A DNA stretch of 64,000 bases from CAVRIA01 sp963721115 (GCA_963721115.1 CAVRIA010000005.1:1-64000), one strand, 5' to 3'; shown: positions 18,101-28,152, counted from the stretch's first letter. Numbers and translations: made by a program. The notes: generated by a model from the letters alone, not told the origin.

Positions 18101-18816
18101 CGGACCAAGCCGACGCTCTCCGCAAAGAGTCGATGGCAATCGCCGAGGCATCCGGCAATCTCTACTCCATCCTGATCGCGCTCGGGTTCGCGGCCACGTT
18201 GACCTACGATCTCGGACAACCGGACACCACACTGACCATCTCCGAGCGCTTGATCACGCTGTCGACCGAGCAACGCCTGTACTTTTGGTCCGCAATCGGC
18301 ATGCTCGCGCGCGGTGGCGCACTCGCGCAGCAGGGAGCCGCGGACGACGCTGTCGCGCTGATCACGCAGGGCCTCGACCTGTGCCGCGGCGTCGGCCTGT
18401 TCTCCAGCTACAGCTACTATCTGACGTACCTCGCGGCGGCCTATGCGCGGGCGGGAAAGGCGAGCGAGGGTCTTGGCGTCGTAGAGGAGGGCATCGCCCG
18501 CTGCCAGAAGGATCTCACCCGGTTCCACGAGTCGGAGCTGCACCGCCTGAAGGGCGACCTCCTCGGCATGCAGGGAGATTCCGGTGCGGCCGAAGCGGCG
18601 TATGAGCAGGCCCTCGAAGTCGCCCGACGTCAGGGCGCCAAGTCACTCGAGCTGCGCGCGGCGACGGGGTTGAGCCGTCTCCTCCACGCGCAGGGGCGGA
18701 CAAGCGCCGCCCAAACGCTACTGCAGAGCGTCTACGGCTGGTTTACCGAGGGTTTTGACACGACGAGATCTACGCGATGCGCGGGAGGCCTGCTCGCCGA
18801 ACTGAGCCGAAACTAG
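15133..18816 (+). CDS. Class III adenylate/guanylate cyclase - AAA ATPase - TPR regulator
   Basis: The 1227-residue protein begins with a class III cyclase domain (residues 1-165). It shows metal-binding FTDIAGYTAVMG and DLGDGTLCSF, then GIHVGDVLFSSDQVIGDGVN and VASRIHALA. A second cyclase-like domain (about 195-385) has ILGDRILLVFGYP and IGVHTGLVVV but LVCCRMTV where the first metal Asp is expected, so it is probably degenerate. An STAND-type AAA ATPase follows, with Walker A GEPGIGKS near residue 424 and Walker B FVLEDLHWAD near 537. The rest (about 780-1227) is TPR-like helical repeats. The architecture matches the cyclase/ATPase/TPR family of signalling proteins, which probably couple nucleotide production to protein scaffolding. 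It is cytosolic, with no transmembrane segment. Confidence 0.92.
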   Translation: MSDTRRLAAIMFTDIAGYTAVMGADEPKALRVLAQSRALVLQLLPQFHGTQIEDLGDGTLCSFQSALEAVQCARAIQESLRHDPDLRLRIGIHVGDVLFSSDQVIGDGVNVASRIHALAEPGGICMSEQVYDAIRNHPDIRATSLGERHLKNVNRAIKVYALSVAQSAAPGSTATPVAVPQATELHPLLDRERRQLTLVCCRMTVTSLEGTPIDLEDLDQLLHAEHVMCAEAVASNDGQIASILGDRILLVFGYPHAREDDARRAARTALQIAAEVARVSERLHAERRLRLNIRIGVHTGLVVVRESSQAGDSALGGMVGPTSQVAAALVELAGDGEVILSVDTHRLLRGEMETEPAGALDVPDLPASLHAFRLIREPRRVRRLEAIPTTGETPLVGRARQVSELLDTWGRAHAGQAGAVLIRGEPGIGKSRLVRELGRQVPADSWLECRCVVENQNTPLRPLVDLLAAIEEPLESLLATYGFGLPEAVPLFAALLSRPTDDRYPPLVLSPERQKELTLNALLALLLKMAERRPLVFVLEDLHWADPTTLELTGLLLQEVRTAQMLGTQPAPRLCLLLTARAEFDPPWSTERVAMIQLAPLVRQEVEQMVSGGLAHGQSIPGAMLEAIIERADGIPLFVEEVTRVLSESGALSENGGHRTATGLPLQIPSSLRDLLTARLDSLSPGAKETAQLAALLGREFRYEVLHAVSRKDDWTLREDLADLTAAGIIFHRRGIRGESYVFKHTLVRDTAYESMVRATRRSLHLQVANVLHQQFPEIDEQRPEILAQHFAQGGDLATAVDYWHRAGDQALKRAAYIEAAQQLEHGLALLRTLPESQSRDRQEIQLLTTLGTVLFSTRGHAAEEVEQTFSQARQLCERLGEDLSLKVLAGIASVYIARSDRETTAALLPRFERLAARTDDAVASITGHAVLGGAAFWSGDFVAARHHLAVAERFYGTEAWKSFSRDYGYDGGFFIYPYTMSILWNLGYPDQADALRKESMAIAEASGNLYSILIALGFAATLTYDLGQPDTTLTISERLITLSTEQRLYFWSAIGMLARGGALAQQGAADDAVALITQGLDLCRGVGLFSSYSYYLTYLAAAYARAGKASEGLGVVEEGIARCQKDLTRFHESELHRLKGDLLGMQGDSGAAEAAYEQALEVARRQGAKSLELRAATGLSRLLHAQGRTSAAQTLLQSVYGWFTEGFDTTRSTRCAGGLLAELSRN

Positions 18817-18903
18817 TGTCCCGAATCCCAACTGTGGGGAGGAAGGAAGTGTGAGCTGTCCGTACCCAGCCTGCGACTGAACCTACCCTGTGAACTTGCG
18901 TCT

Positions 18904-19939
18904 CTACGTCCGCTCCAATACCCACGTCACGAGTCCGTCGATGAACCGCTTATCGCGCGAGTTCGGCAGGCCGGCGTAGGCAAGCGAAAACTCGTGCTGG
19001 GCAGCACCGGCAAGCGCGTGTGCGACTTGTCGGGCGTGCTCAAGGCAGCTGTAGGCGTCCATGCGCTCGCGGATCCACGCGACGTCGGCCGGCAGTGCGC
19101 TCGCCGTCGCGGCTGCGCGAGAAACTCCGCGAGGCGGACACGTTCACTCGGCTGTCGCTTCCCGCAGCAGACGGATCAGCATCAGCGTCCGCTTGCCCTC
19201 CCAGATGATCGCCGTTGAGCTCCTTGCCGTAGCGTTCCGGATCGCCGGCGAGATTCAGCAGATCGTCCTGAATCTGGAACGCGGCACCGAGGAAAAACCC
19301 GAAGCGGATGAAGCGATCCAGATTCGCCGCCGTCGCGCGTGCCGATGAGGGCGCCGCACGCGGCTGGGGAAGATGGTCGTGTACCAGCAGGTCTTCTTCA
19401 GCACCATGTCGAGATAGTCGGCCTCGCAGAGGTTGATCGCATTGTCGCGTCGCCATCCCAGCTCCATAGCCTGCCCCTCGATGCTCTCGCGCGCCATCCG
19501 CTCCGCCTCCTCCAGGATGCGCAGCGTGAGCGACGGGCCGAGCGCCTGGCGATTGTCGATCAGCGCGCGCAGCCCGAGGAGCGTGAGGGCATCGCCGACG
19601 TTGACCGCGACGGGAACGCCGTGCAGGGCGTGCAGCGTCGGCCGGCCGCGCCGCTCGTCGCTGTCGTCCTCGACGTCGTCGTGGACGAGAAACGCGTTGT
19701 GCAGCAGCTCCAACGCGACGGCCGAGCGCACCGCGTCCTCGACCGGTCGCCCCGAAGGCACGCGCCGTCGCGATGCACAGGCTGGGCCGCAACATGCGGC
19801 CGCCGCGCCGCGGATAGTCGGCGACGAGCCCATAGAGATGGCGCTGCGGCTCCCTCGGCCGCAGATAGTCGCAGAGCGCGACCCGCGTGACGTCGCCGTA
19901 CTCCTTGAGCATTGCGGGGACGAGTCGGCTGTCGCTCAT
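18904..19939 (-). CDS. Polyprenyl diphosphate synthase, frameshifted
   Basis: Three frames together encode one trans-prenyltransferase. It starts at 19939 (MSDSRLVPAMLKEYGDV) with GGRMLRPSLCIATARAFG, then AVALELLHNAFLVHDDVEDD (first Asp-rich motif), LEEAERMARESIEGQAMELG and YLDMVLKKTCWY, then AFQIQDDLLNLAGD (second Asp-rich motif). It ends LAYAGLPNSRDKRFIDGLV followed by TWVLERT and TAG at 18904-18906. Frame changes fall near 19740, 19345 and 19160. Both metal-binding motifs are intact, so the enzyme could be functional if the indels are sequencing errors. It would make C15-C20 or longer prenyl diphosphates. It is the last gene of a minus-strand cluster. Confidence 0.82.
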
Positions 19940-19951
19940 GACTCGCGTTTC

Positions 19952-20726
19952 TCAGGACTGTGCGGCGAGGCGGAGACTCAACGTTCCCAGCGGCCGATTG
20001 CTCTGCTCGTCGACGATCAACCCGCTGTAGACGCCCGCCGGCTGGCCCGGCGGCACCCTGATCCACAGGGTCGCCGGCTCGCCATCCGACGCAGGGCGAA
20101 TCCCGACATCGCTCAAGCGCGGCTTGTCCGGCTCGACGGCGCGCAGCGCGTGAACGATGAGCCGTTGCCCTGGGGCGCTCGGACGCAGATCGAGCGCGAC
20201 CTCGGTCGGCTGGGCGGAGACGATCTCGATCTTGACGCGTGCCGGCTCAGGCTCTGTCGACGAAAGACCGTTTGCGGGTGGTGGCCTGTCGGCCCCTTCG
20301 TCGGGCGGCGTTCCGCCGGCACCGTCCGCGGCCGCGTGAGGCCTGCGCGGCGCGCTATCCGTCGCGGAGCGCTGCACGAGATCAAACCAGAGTGCGGCGA
20401 AGTCGGAGGCGTACTGCAACGTTCGTAAGCCAAGATCCTGGACGTCGCTGGTCATCGCCTGCGCGTCGTACGACCGATCGTTGATGCGCCGCGCCGCCTG
20501 CTGCCCCCGCCGGATGTACTCGTCGACGACGCGATAGCCCAGCTCGACGGAACGCGACACGACGTCGTTCAGTGATACCGGGGTGGTCTTTGCGCGGTGG
20601 CGCTCCCCGCTCCGAGTCGGCTTGCCTGGCGCTCTGCCCCCGGCACCTCGAACAGCGTCGACCACGTCCGGATCGGTTCGGTGCGCTCGAGCTTTGGGCC
20701 TCGTGATCCGCTCGCGTGGAGCTCAT
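19952..20726 (-). CDS. Hypothetical protein of the prenyl-synthase cluster, frameshifted
   Basis: ATG at 20726 (MSSTRADHE) has AGGAGG six bases upstream. One frame change between about 20660 and 20580 leads to the long open frame ending at 19952. The recognisable part is a helical region (SLNDVVSRSVELGYRVVDEY, QAARRINDRSY, TLQYASDFAALWFDLV), a Pro/Ala linker, and a C-terminal beta domain (VKIEIVSAQPTEVALDLRPS ... LWIRVPPGQPAGVYSGLIVD). I do not recognise the family. It sits 12 bp upstream of the prenyl synthase, so the two are probably co-transcribed. Confidence 0.65.
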
Positions 20727-20743
20727 CGGTTGCCTCCTCATCC

Positions 20744-22945
20744 TCACGGGTGATCGAAGCCGACGATGTCTTCGAGCGCGCGGTGACTCGGGAGATCGCG
20801 TGGGCCGCAAGGCGTCCCGACATCACCGCCGCCTCGACGCAGCCGGCGTTGAAGCCGCACAGCGGTCCAGTCGCCGGCGACGGTCAGATTGTCGTAAGTC
20901 TCGTCGAGCGGCGAAATGCGGTACGCGCTGCTCCGGGCAGCGACAGCGCGTAGCGGTCGGAGGGGTTGACGTTCGCGGTCCAGTACTGCGACGCGAAGCG
21001 CGCCTCGCCGCTGCGCGCAGCCGGCGCCGGCGCCGCCTGCGGATCGACCAGCAGCTCCCAGCGGAACTCGCCCGCGGCGCCGCAGCGCACGCGGCCACAG
21101 GTGCACGACGTCGCGATTCAGGAAGCGCACGGCGTTGCGGCGGACCTGCTCCCGCATGCCGTGCGGGTAGGTCGGCGTCGGCGCGGTCGCCGCCGGGCCG
21201 TCGGCTCGGGCAGCACGTTGCAGAAATAGGCGAGCGACCGCGGCGGCTGTGGCCAGCGCTCGCGGGCAATCAGCTGACGCATGTCGGCCCAGGTGTCGAA
21301 CGGTTCGACGTAACCCGAGACGTTGATCGGCGGGTCGCTCGCCAGCCGAGCGCCTGCATGTCGGCGCTCATCCAGATCTGAAAGGCCTGTGTCGCCACCG
21401 TCTTGCAGTGCTCGACCATTTCTCGCCAACGGCGGCTGCGCTCGACGAGCTCACGAGCAGACGTACGGAACGGCGCCCAGGCCCACCGCCAAGACGGCGA
21501 AGTCGAAGTCGCGCGTTACGCGAGCGTCGTGCGTGCGCACTTTCCGGTTTCCCAGTGCGACTCGAACTCCACGTCCTCCGCGCGCAAGCCGCTCCCGTTG
21601 ACGAGCTGATCGCTAGTCGGGCTGCCGACGGCCAGCAGCGGCAGGCCGTCGACGTCGACCAGCGGCTCGATACGCTGGCGCCCTCGACAGTTGGCCTGCA
21701 CGTCGAATTCGAGCGCTGTCGACGTGTGGCGCTCTCCGCGCCGGCGGCGCGAGGCCGACGTTCTCAAGCGATGGAAGAACTCGAAGCGCACGCCGCGTCG
21801 CTTCAGTACCTCGTAGAAGGGCTGAACACGATATCGCCCATGCCCGCCTGCATCTTCCAGAAGAACGCGCCGCGGTACGTGAAGAACGCGCGAACGGTAC
21901 CCCGCAGCGCCTGTCCCGCGGCGATGCGCGGCCGACCGGGTCGCCGTCCTCGTAGGCGAACGCCAGATCGTAGAGCGCGCGCACGAAGCCCGAGTTGACC
22001 GACGCGCTCCGACGCGCCGTTCAGCTGCAGCCACTCGCGGCAGTCGTAGTCGTCGATGGCGTCGAAGCCGCGCGGATCGGTCGGCGATAGCCGAAGCGGA
22101 TCACGCCGCGCAGCGTCGCAAGCGTGAGGTCGATGATCTCCCACACGCGACGCAACGCCGGGTCCCGTTCGAGCACGGGCTCTCGATCAGACGCGCGCGC
22201 ATTGTCGGCAATCGCGTCGAGGAAGCTTGAGCGATGGCGTTCTCGGGGAAGAGCGACAACGAGCCGATCGCCACCTCCAGCAGGCCGACAGCCTGGATCG
22301 AGCGCCGTCAAGCGTCGCCAGCTCGCCGTAGCAGTAGCAGCCGGCCGATGGCATCCAGCAGCGCTGCTCGGGGACTCGACTCGAGGCGGGGTTCGGTTCC
22401 GACCGCACCGGTTCGCCGTGCATCCCGCGCCGTCGGTCGTGTCGCCGCCCTGGATGGCCTGAAGAGAGCGTGCGGAGCAAGCTGAAGCGACCGTTTCATG
22501 TAGTCGGCGACACTCCACGCGCTTGCCGTCCGAGCGGATCGCCGGGGAGGCCCTCGGTCGCTGGAAGCGCCGCCTTCCAGACGTACCCAGTCACCGCCGG
22601 CCGATCTTTCCGGTACGCCGATCAGCTCGGACGGGGACGAAGGCATCACGCCAATCGGCGATCGGAGCATGCGCTCGGGATCGCGAGCCAGCTCGGCGTA
22701 GCATTCGCGCATCAGGCGGAAGGCGTTCTCGTACCAGCCCATCCAGAGGTGCAGGCCGTGCTCCTCGATGCGGTCGGCCGACACCTCGCCCGAGGCGCCC
22801 TTGCCCGCCGAGCCGCCAGCCCAGCTGGTAGACGGTAACCTGGTACTTGTCGTCGGTGCTCGGGTCGCGTCAACTCGAAGGCGGTCGGCATCGCGGCGCA
22901 CCCGCCGCCGATGATTGCGACTTTGATGGGTTTCGCCTCAGTCAC
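20744..22945 (-). CDS. FAD-dependent amine-oxidase/phytoene-desaturase-like oxidoreductase, heavily frameshifted
   Basis: The start MTEAKPIKVAIIGGGCAAMP with TAFELT is the GxGxxx FAD-binding Rossmann motif. LGWRLGGKGASGEV and EEHGLHLWMGWYENAFRLMR follow, as in amine-oxidase/desaturase proteins. The C-terminus shows NLTVAGDWT and EAAVMSGRLAAHAI, the second FAD-contact region, and ends IVGFDHP. Following the protein needs at least six frame changes across about 730 residues, too many to name all sites. It could be an inactive gene or a badly sequenced one. Cluster context suggests a role in isoprenoid or carotenoid-type oxidation, which is inference. Confidence 0.72.
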
Positions 22946-23075
22946 GTTCGTCGCCTTCGCGGACTATCAGGCTGCCTCCTGCTGCTCCCGAGACGCCAAT
23001 CCACCCCTTCCGCTCGAGAGCGCCTATCAAACTTCCCGCTCGAGGAAAACACGCGGAGCGAGGGGTGTCGGACCG

Positions 23076-24133
23076 TTACTCGAGGTCTTCTCGATCGACG
23101 CCGTCCAGCGACAGGACGAAATCGGGACCGTAGAGACGCGCTGCCGTTTGGAAGCCTATCTCAACATCGCCGTTCAATACGCGATGTGCGACCGCCGCTG
23201 CGGTGATGCCCGTGAAGGTGTAGGCCTCGGGCGTTCGCAGGCGCGCGCACGCGCGCCGACGGGCACCGTCGTCTGCCTCGACCACGATGGTCATCGCCGA
23301 CGCGACGCGCGCGTCCGCGCTCTGCCCCTCCGGAAGCAGATCCGCGCACGCCTTCAGCCACGCCTGCCACGCGGCGGTGCTGAGGATCCCCCCCAGATAG
23401 CGACTGGCCGCCAGCATGGCCCTGGAGCATCGGCGTCGCCTCGAAATAGACTTCAATGTTTGGAATCCCCGTGGTGTAGAAGGCCGACGAGACGTCGCCC
23501 CAGCTGATGTTCAGGCTCTCGGCGCGGCCCGCTTCCGTAATCGAAGACGCGCGACAAGGCTCCGGGCGACACGGGGGTGATGAGCCCGTCACGACGTACG
23601 AGGACGCCGCAACCCGCGTGTTCGACCAGCGTCTTCGCCGAGCCACGCGTCGCGAATCTCAGACCGCTGAGCCCAATCGCCAATCGCGACGCGCCGGGAA
23701 ACCGCCCCGCAACATGCGCAGCCAGACAGTCCGACGGCACGACGTCGAACCCGACCGCGGGCATGATCATGATCCGTCGCGCCCGCGCCTCTGCATCGCG
23801 GTGGACGAGGTCCTCGATGACCGGAACCTCGCCGGTAATGTCGAGATAGTGCGCTCCTGCGCGCAGGCAGGCATCGATCATCGGCCGCGAGGTCCGCGAG
23901 AACGGACCTGCCCCATGCAAGACGACTGCCATGCCGTACAAAGCCGCGGCCAGTTGGCCCGGCTCCGTGATCTGCGCCACGCGGTACTCCAGCCCGAGCG
24001 GTTCCGCTGAAGCCCGCAGCTTGGGCTCGTTGCGCCCGCACAGGACGGGGCGCAGCCCCAGTGCCACCGCGGCGTTGGTCATGAGTCTGCCCGTATAACC
24101 GGTGGCGCCGTAGATCAGCAGTGGATCGGACAT
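23076..24133 (-). CDS. Saccharopine-dehydrogenase-like NAD(P)-binding protein, frameshifted
   Basis: The 226-residue leading part starts MSDPLLIYGATGYTGRLMTN, a Rossmann GATGYTG motif, with VLCGRNEPKLR, VLHGAGPFSRTSRPMIDACL and AGAHYLDITGEVPV. This is the trans-acting enoyl reductase/saccharopine dehydrogenase-like family. Frame changes near 23530 and 23430 lead to SLNISWGDVSSAFYTTGIPN and then LGGILSTAAWQAWL, ending VLSLDGVDREDLE. Family members reduce carbon-carbon double bonds in polyketide or lipid pathways in mycobacteria; the substrate here is unknown. It is the first gene of the minus-strand cluster, divergent from 24190. Confidence 0.8.
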
Positions 24134-24189
24134 GCGAGGACCCGGTTCACTTGCGTGCGGCGGTGCCCGAACTATGATGTGTCGCTTCC

Positions 24190-24974
24190 ATGGACCTGTT
24201 CTTGACGAAGGAGGCGTTTCCGGGTCCGTGCATGGACGCCAAGGCGTCGTCGGCGACTTTCGTCGGCCAAGCGCGATTCAACGGCTGTATCGCATTCTGC
24301 AATTGGCCGCGGAGAGACGTGGAAGCGCTGCTGCCAAAGGAGCTGGAGCTGGCGGCCAACGCCTCCTCCAGCGCTGCGGTCCATCCGGTCGCATTCATCT
24401 TCGGGGAGCAGACGCTGGGAGCCACGATCTTCGCGGGCATCACGCTTCCCCTGGGTGTGCACTACCACGAATTCGCATTGGCCATCCCGTTCGTGAAGCA
24501 CCGGCACGGGCGATACCTGCATACCTTCATCCCGCGCATGTACTCAAGCTACTTCCCGGCCGTTTGGCACGGCAACACCTACTACGGCCTTGCGAAGGAG
24601 ATGGCCACGATGTGGTGGCAGGGTCCGGTATTCTTGGCCACGGCGAGCAGCGACGCCCTCTTGCTGCACGCTGCCGTCGAGGGATCGGGAAGCTGGTCTC
24701 CCGGGGCTACTGCGAGCTGTCCAACTTCCAGGCCCTGCGAGCCATCTTCGCACTGCCGGTGGTCGGTCGTAAGACCGACGGAACCTATGTCTGTAGCTAT
24801 TTCGGCTGGGACTTTGGCGAGGCGGTGGTGCGGCCGGCCGACGCATGCGTGTCCATCGATGCGGTGCTGGTCGACGGCCTCGGTCCGCGTCGTTGCCACG
24901 ATGTGTCGTGTGGGACGTTCGAAGTGCGAGGCATGCTCTGGAGACTCAGCTGGCCGTCCGCGTGTCGACTTTGA
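24190..24974 (+). CDS. Acetoacetate-decarboxylase-fold-like protein, frameshifted
   Basis: The first frame runs from MDLFLTKEAFPGP through NWPRRDVEALLPKELELA, LPLGVHYHEFALAIPF and YYGLAKEMATMWW. After a one-base loss near 24690 it continues KLVSRGYCELSNFQALRAIF, GRKTDGTYVCSYFGWDFGEA and ends RLSWPSACRL. The order of features (an early L-P motif, Y-H-E, then YGLAKEMA where ADC has the G-x-PKK lysine motif) resembles the acetoacetate decarboxylase superfamily. The match is moderate. Only 56 bp separates it from the divergent cluster start at 24133, so the promoters share one region. Confidence 0.5.
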
Positions 24975-25020
24975 GCAGCTTCCGACGCGGTCTCGAATCA
25001 CGTGCGCCCCCGCCCACATT

Positions 25021-25080
25021 AGATCCTCCCCCCAACCTCCGAGAAGGTGACCGCAAAGTCGATGATTTTCGAGGGCCTTT
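25021..25080 (+). repeat. Degraded copy of the tRNA-fMet 3' end plus terminator
   Basis: ATCCTCCCCCC-AACCTC at 25023-25039 matches the T-arm/acceptor end of the tRNA at 11988-12006 with a two-base deletion. The next 40 bases (CGCAAAGTC ... GAGGGCCTTTCCCCTCGACCGCAAGCGCGTCC) track the terminator region 12015-12066. The duplicate is too damaged to encode tRNA and has no usable 5' half. Confidence 0.75.
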
Positions 25081-25127
25081 CCCCTCGACCGCAAGCGCGT
25101 CCCGCACTTGCCTGATAGGATCTGTGG

Positions 25128-27363
25128 ATGCCGGGAAGAGCTGCGCAGCGGCTGCTCTGGGTCCTTGGCGGCCTGCTTGCTCGCCGCCGGCCTGCTCGTT
25201 GCCCTGCTCCCCGAGATCGGCGGGACGGAGACGGCACAGCGCTTCCTCGCCGGCGCCGTGTCGCGCTCGACGGGATTCGAACTCGAGATCGGTAGCCTGT
25301 CGCTCGGCCGCGACCTGTCGGTCGAGGCGGGCGACGTCAGCGTGCGGTCGGGCGAGGCGGAGCCGTTCTTCCGCGCCCAGCGCGTCGACCTGGCCGTTCG
25401 ACCGCGTCTCGGCGCGCCCTTCGTGCTGGTGCGCGCCGACGTGGAGTCACCGCATCTGTACGTCGACCGGCTGCCGGCGGCGCCCGCCGTCCAGCACCAA
25501 GAGGCCGGTGAGAGCGCATCCTCACCGCCGCCGTGGCTCCCGCTTCTCGACGTGAAGATCCACGACGGTCTCGTGCATCGAGGCGATCGCGCTTTCGGCC
25601 CGATCGATATCGACCTCGCCCCGGAGGCGGGAGCGGAGCCGCTGCAGGCGAAGGGCAAGGCGTGGCTCGGCGCGCCGGGGAACGAGCTGCGCTGGACGGC
25701 CGGCCTGGAGCTGGCCGAGCGCCGCCTCGACTTCGCGGCGGACGGCGAAGTGGCGGACCTCGCCGAGCTGCTGCGCCATGTGGCGGGGCTCGACATTCCG
25801 AAGTCCTTTGCCGGCAAAGTGTCGAACCTGCACCTGGAGGGCGACGCGCGCGCGCCGCTGCAGAGCGACGACATCGCCCGGTTGCGCTTCGCGGTGGGCG
25901 GGGTGGAAGGCCATAACGAAGATCAGTCCCGTGTGATGCAGGGAGTGAAGGCCGACGGGCTGCTCGAGGTGACGCTCGGCGCCAAAGACGTGCGCGCGAA
26001 GCTCGACCTCGGCGTCCCGGGCGGTGAAGCGCTCTGGGACCGGTTCTATCTCGACCTGTCGCGCCACGTGCCGCGCCTGCGGCTCGATGCGCGCCGTGCC
26101 GACGGCGCCGTCCAAATCGAGAAGGCGGAGCTCACCGTCGGCGGTCTCGCCAGCGTTGCGGCGAGTGGAAGGTACGATCCGAGCGGCTCCAGCCAGCAGC
26201 TGGAGGCGCGGTTGGTGGTTCCCGACCTGGCGCCGCTCTACCGCATCGCACTGCAAGAGCCGTTTCGCGACAGCCACCCCTCGCTGAGCGACGTCGCGGT
26301 AGCCGGGACGCTGCAGGCGCAGGTAGACCTGCGAAGCGGCGCAAAGACGCATGCGACCGGCGTGCTGCGCATGAGCGGCGGCCGCATCGAGGCGGGATCG
26401 TCGCTGGTGCGTGATCTGACGGTGGAGCTGCCGTTCCTGATCGGTGCGGGGAGCGCAAAGAAGGAAGATGGGTACATTCGCGCCGGCGAGCTCGCCGTCG
26501 CCGGTGTCAGCGTCGGCGATCTGCGACTCGATCTGGTCGCCGCACCCGATGCGATCTCGCTCGCCCATCCGGTGCGCCTCGATGTTCTCGGTGGCAGCGT
26601 GGACCTGAACCACTTCTCGGCGTCCGACCTCGCTACGGCCGGCCGCCGGGCGACGATGGGCATCTCGCTGAACGGACTCGATCTGAGCAAGCTGTCGCAG
26701 TCGCTGGGCGGGCCGCCGCTGACGGGAACGATCTCCGGCGCCGTGCCCGAGGTGACGATCGCGAAGGGCAACGTGCGCACCAACGGGGAGATCGCCGCCA
26801 AGGCATTCGACGGCGTGATTCGCATTCGCGACCTGCGTTTCGACCAGGTTCTCTCGCCGGTGCCCGAGCTGGCTCTCGACGCGAGCTTCGAAGGGATTTC
26901 CCTCGGCCGCTTGACTGCGACACTCGAGGTCGGGCACGTGTCCGGTGTAATGCACGGTGCGGTCGAGAACCTGGTCGTCGTGCACGGCGAGCCGGTGAGC
27001 TTCGATGCGTGGGTGGAGACGGTGGACCGAGCCGGCGTGGCGCAGAAGATCAGTGTGACGGCGCTGCGCCAGCTGTCGATTCTCGGCGGCTCCGGCGGCG
27101 ACCCGATCAGCCGTGGGATCCTGAGCTTGTTCGACGAGTACGGCTACGCGAAGATGGGATTCCGATGCCAGCTGCGCAACGACCGTTTCCTGTTGCACGG
27201 CGTCGAGAGCTCGGGCGGAACAGAGACTCTCGTCGTCGGATCCTTCCTGCCGCCGCGGGTCAACGTCGTCAGCCACAACCAGGTGATCGCGTTCTCGGAG
27301 ATGGTGCGCCGGCTGAAACGCGCCGCGGAGGCCGGCGGGAAGCCGGCTGCCGTAGGGCAATGA
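25128..27363 (+). CDS. ydbH: YdbH-like AsmA-superfamily intermembrane lipid-transport protein
   Basis: The start at 25128 (MPGRAAQRLLWVLGGLL) is supported by the homologous copy at 12999. A one-base insertion near 25179 shifts into the long frame (LLAAGLLVALLPEIGG), giving an N-terminal membrane anchor and a large periplasmic beta-strand protein of about 745 residues. The C-terminal signature ISRGILSLFDEYGYAKMGF then CQLRNDRFLLHGV matches the YdbH/DctA-YdbH family (PF11739). In E. coli YdbH, together with the lipoprotein YnbE, bridges the inner and outer membranes for phospholipid transport. The next gene encodes the YnbE- and YdbL-like parts, which confirms the assignment. Confidence 0.85.
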
Positions 27364-27413
27364 CGAGCAGCCGGCGACGGGGGCGGCGCGGCGAAAACCG
27401 AAAGGAGCATTCG

Positions 27414-28004
27414 ATGAAGATGGTTCGATTCGCAGCAGCGGGGCTGGTGGCCGGTTTCCTCTCTTCGTGTATCACGGTGAACATCTACTTCCCGGCTCCG
27501 GAGGTGCGACAGGCGGCGGAGAAGATCGTCGAGGAGACGTGGGGAGGTCCCGGCGCCAACCCGCAGACTGCCAATCCGACGCCGGGAGCCTCATCGTGGC
27601 TCGGCGACTTGCTGGAGCGGATCGCGCCGGCGCGTGCCGAGGCGCAGGACGTCGACATCAACGTATCCACGGCCGCGATCCGGGCGCTCAAGGATTCGAT
27701 GAAAGCCAGGGCGGGAGAGCTCAAGCCCCACCTGACGGCGGGCCAGGTCGGCATCGGCAACGACGGCATGCTGGTGGTCCGCGACCTCGCCGGCGTGTCG
27801 TTGCGCGATCAGGCGACGGTTCGCCGTCTCGTCGAAGCGGAGAACCGCGACCGCCGCAGCCTCTACCAGGAGATCGCCAAGGCCAACAACTTCGGCTCCG
27901 ACAGGGTGAACGACATCCAACGCATCTTCGCCGACGTGTGGGTCCAGAAAGCGGAGAAGGGATGGCCGATCCAGAAGCCGGATGGGGCGTGGACAAAGAA
28001 GTGA
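27414..28004 (+). CDS. ydbL: YnbE-YdbL fusion lipoprotein (DUF1318)
   Basis: AAAGGAG precedes ATG at 27414. The 196-residue protein has a lipobox (GLVAGFLSSC) and then CITVNIYFPAPEVRQAAEKI, the short YnbE-like strand segment. After a Pro-rich linker it has a DUF1318/YdbL domain (about 75-196) with VRRLVEAENRDRRSLYQEIA then FADVWVQKAEKGWPIQKPDG and WTKK. In E. coli ynbE and ydbL are separate genes, and YdbL modulates YdbH-YnbE assembly. Here both are on one lipid-anchored chain directly after ydbH (50 bp), and all three functions are probably co-expressed. Confidence 0.85.
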   Translation: MKMVRFAAAGLVAGFLSSCITVNIYFPAPEVRQAAEKIVEETWGGPGANPQTANPTPGASSWLGDLLERIAPARAEAQDVDINVSTAAIRALKDSMKARAGELKPHLTAGQVGIGNDGMLVVRDLAGVSLRDQATVRRLVEAENRDRRSLYQEIAKANNFGSDRVNDIQRIFADVWVQKAEKGWPIQKPDGAWTKK

Positions 28005-28152
28005 ACGCGATCGCCCGCCGGGGGGTGGGCATCGCGCTTCAGCGGACGAGCGCGATTCCACAAGCCAAGGAGGCGTGCCGTCGGCAGACCGCGGGTGAAG
28101 AGCAAGATTCTCCAAGTCCGCCGCCGGCAACGCGTGCTACCATCCCCGCACC

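Noticed and set aside
24582..25874. 430-residue minus-strand frame covering the ADC-like gene and the ydbH start
   Set aside because: It crosses two plus-strand genes and the tRNA remnant, and has no recognisable motif. It is open by chance in GC-rich sequence.
27009..27413. Extended frame upstream of the YnbE-YdbL start
   Set aside because: It overlaps the end of ydbH in another frame. The AAAGGAG-ATG at 27414 with a lipobox directly after is a clear start.
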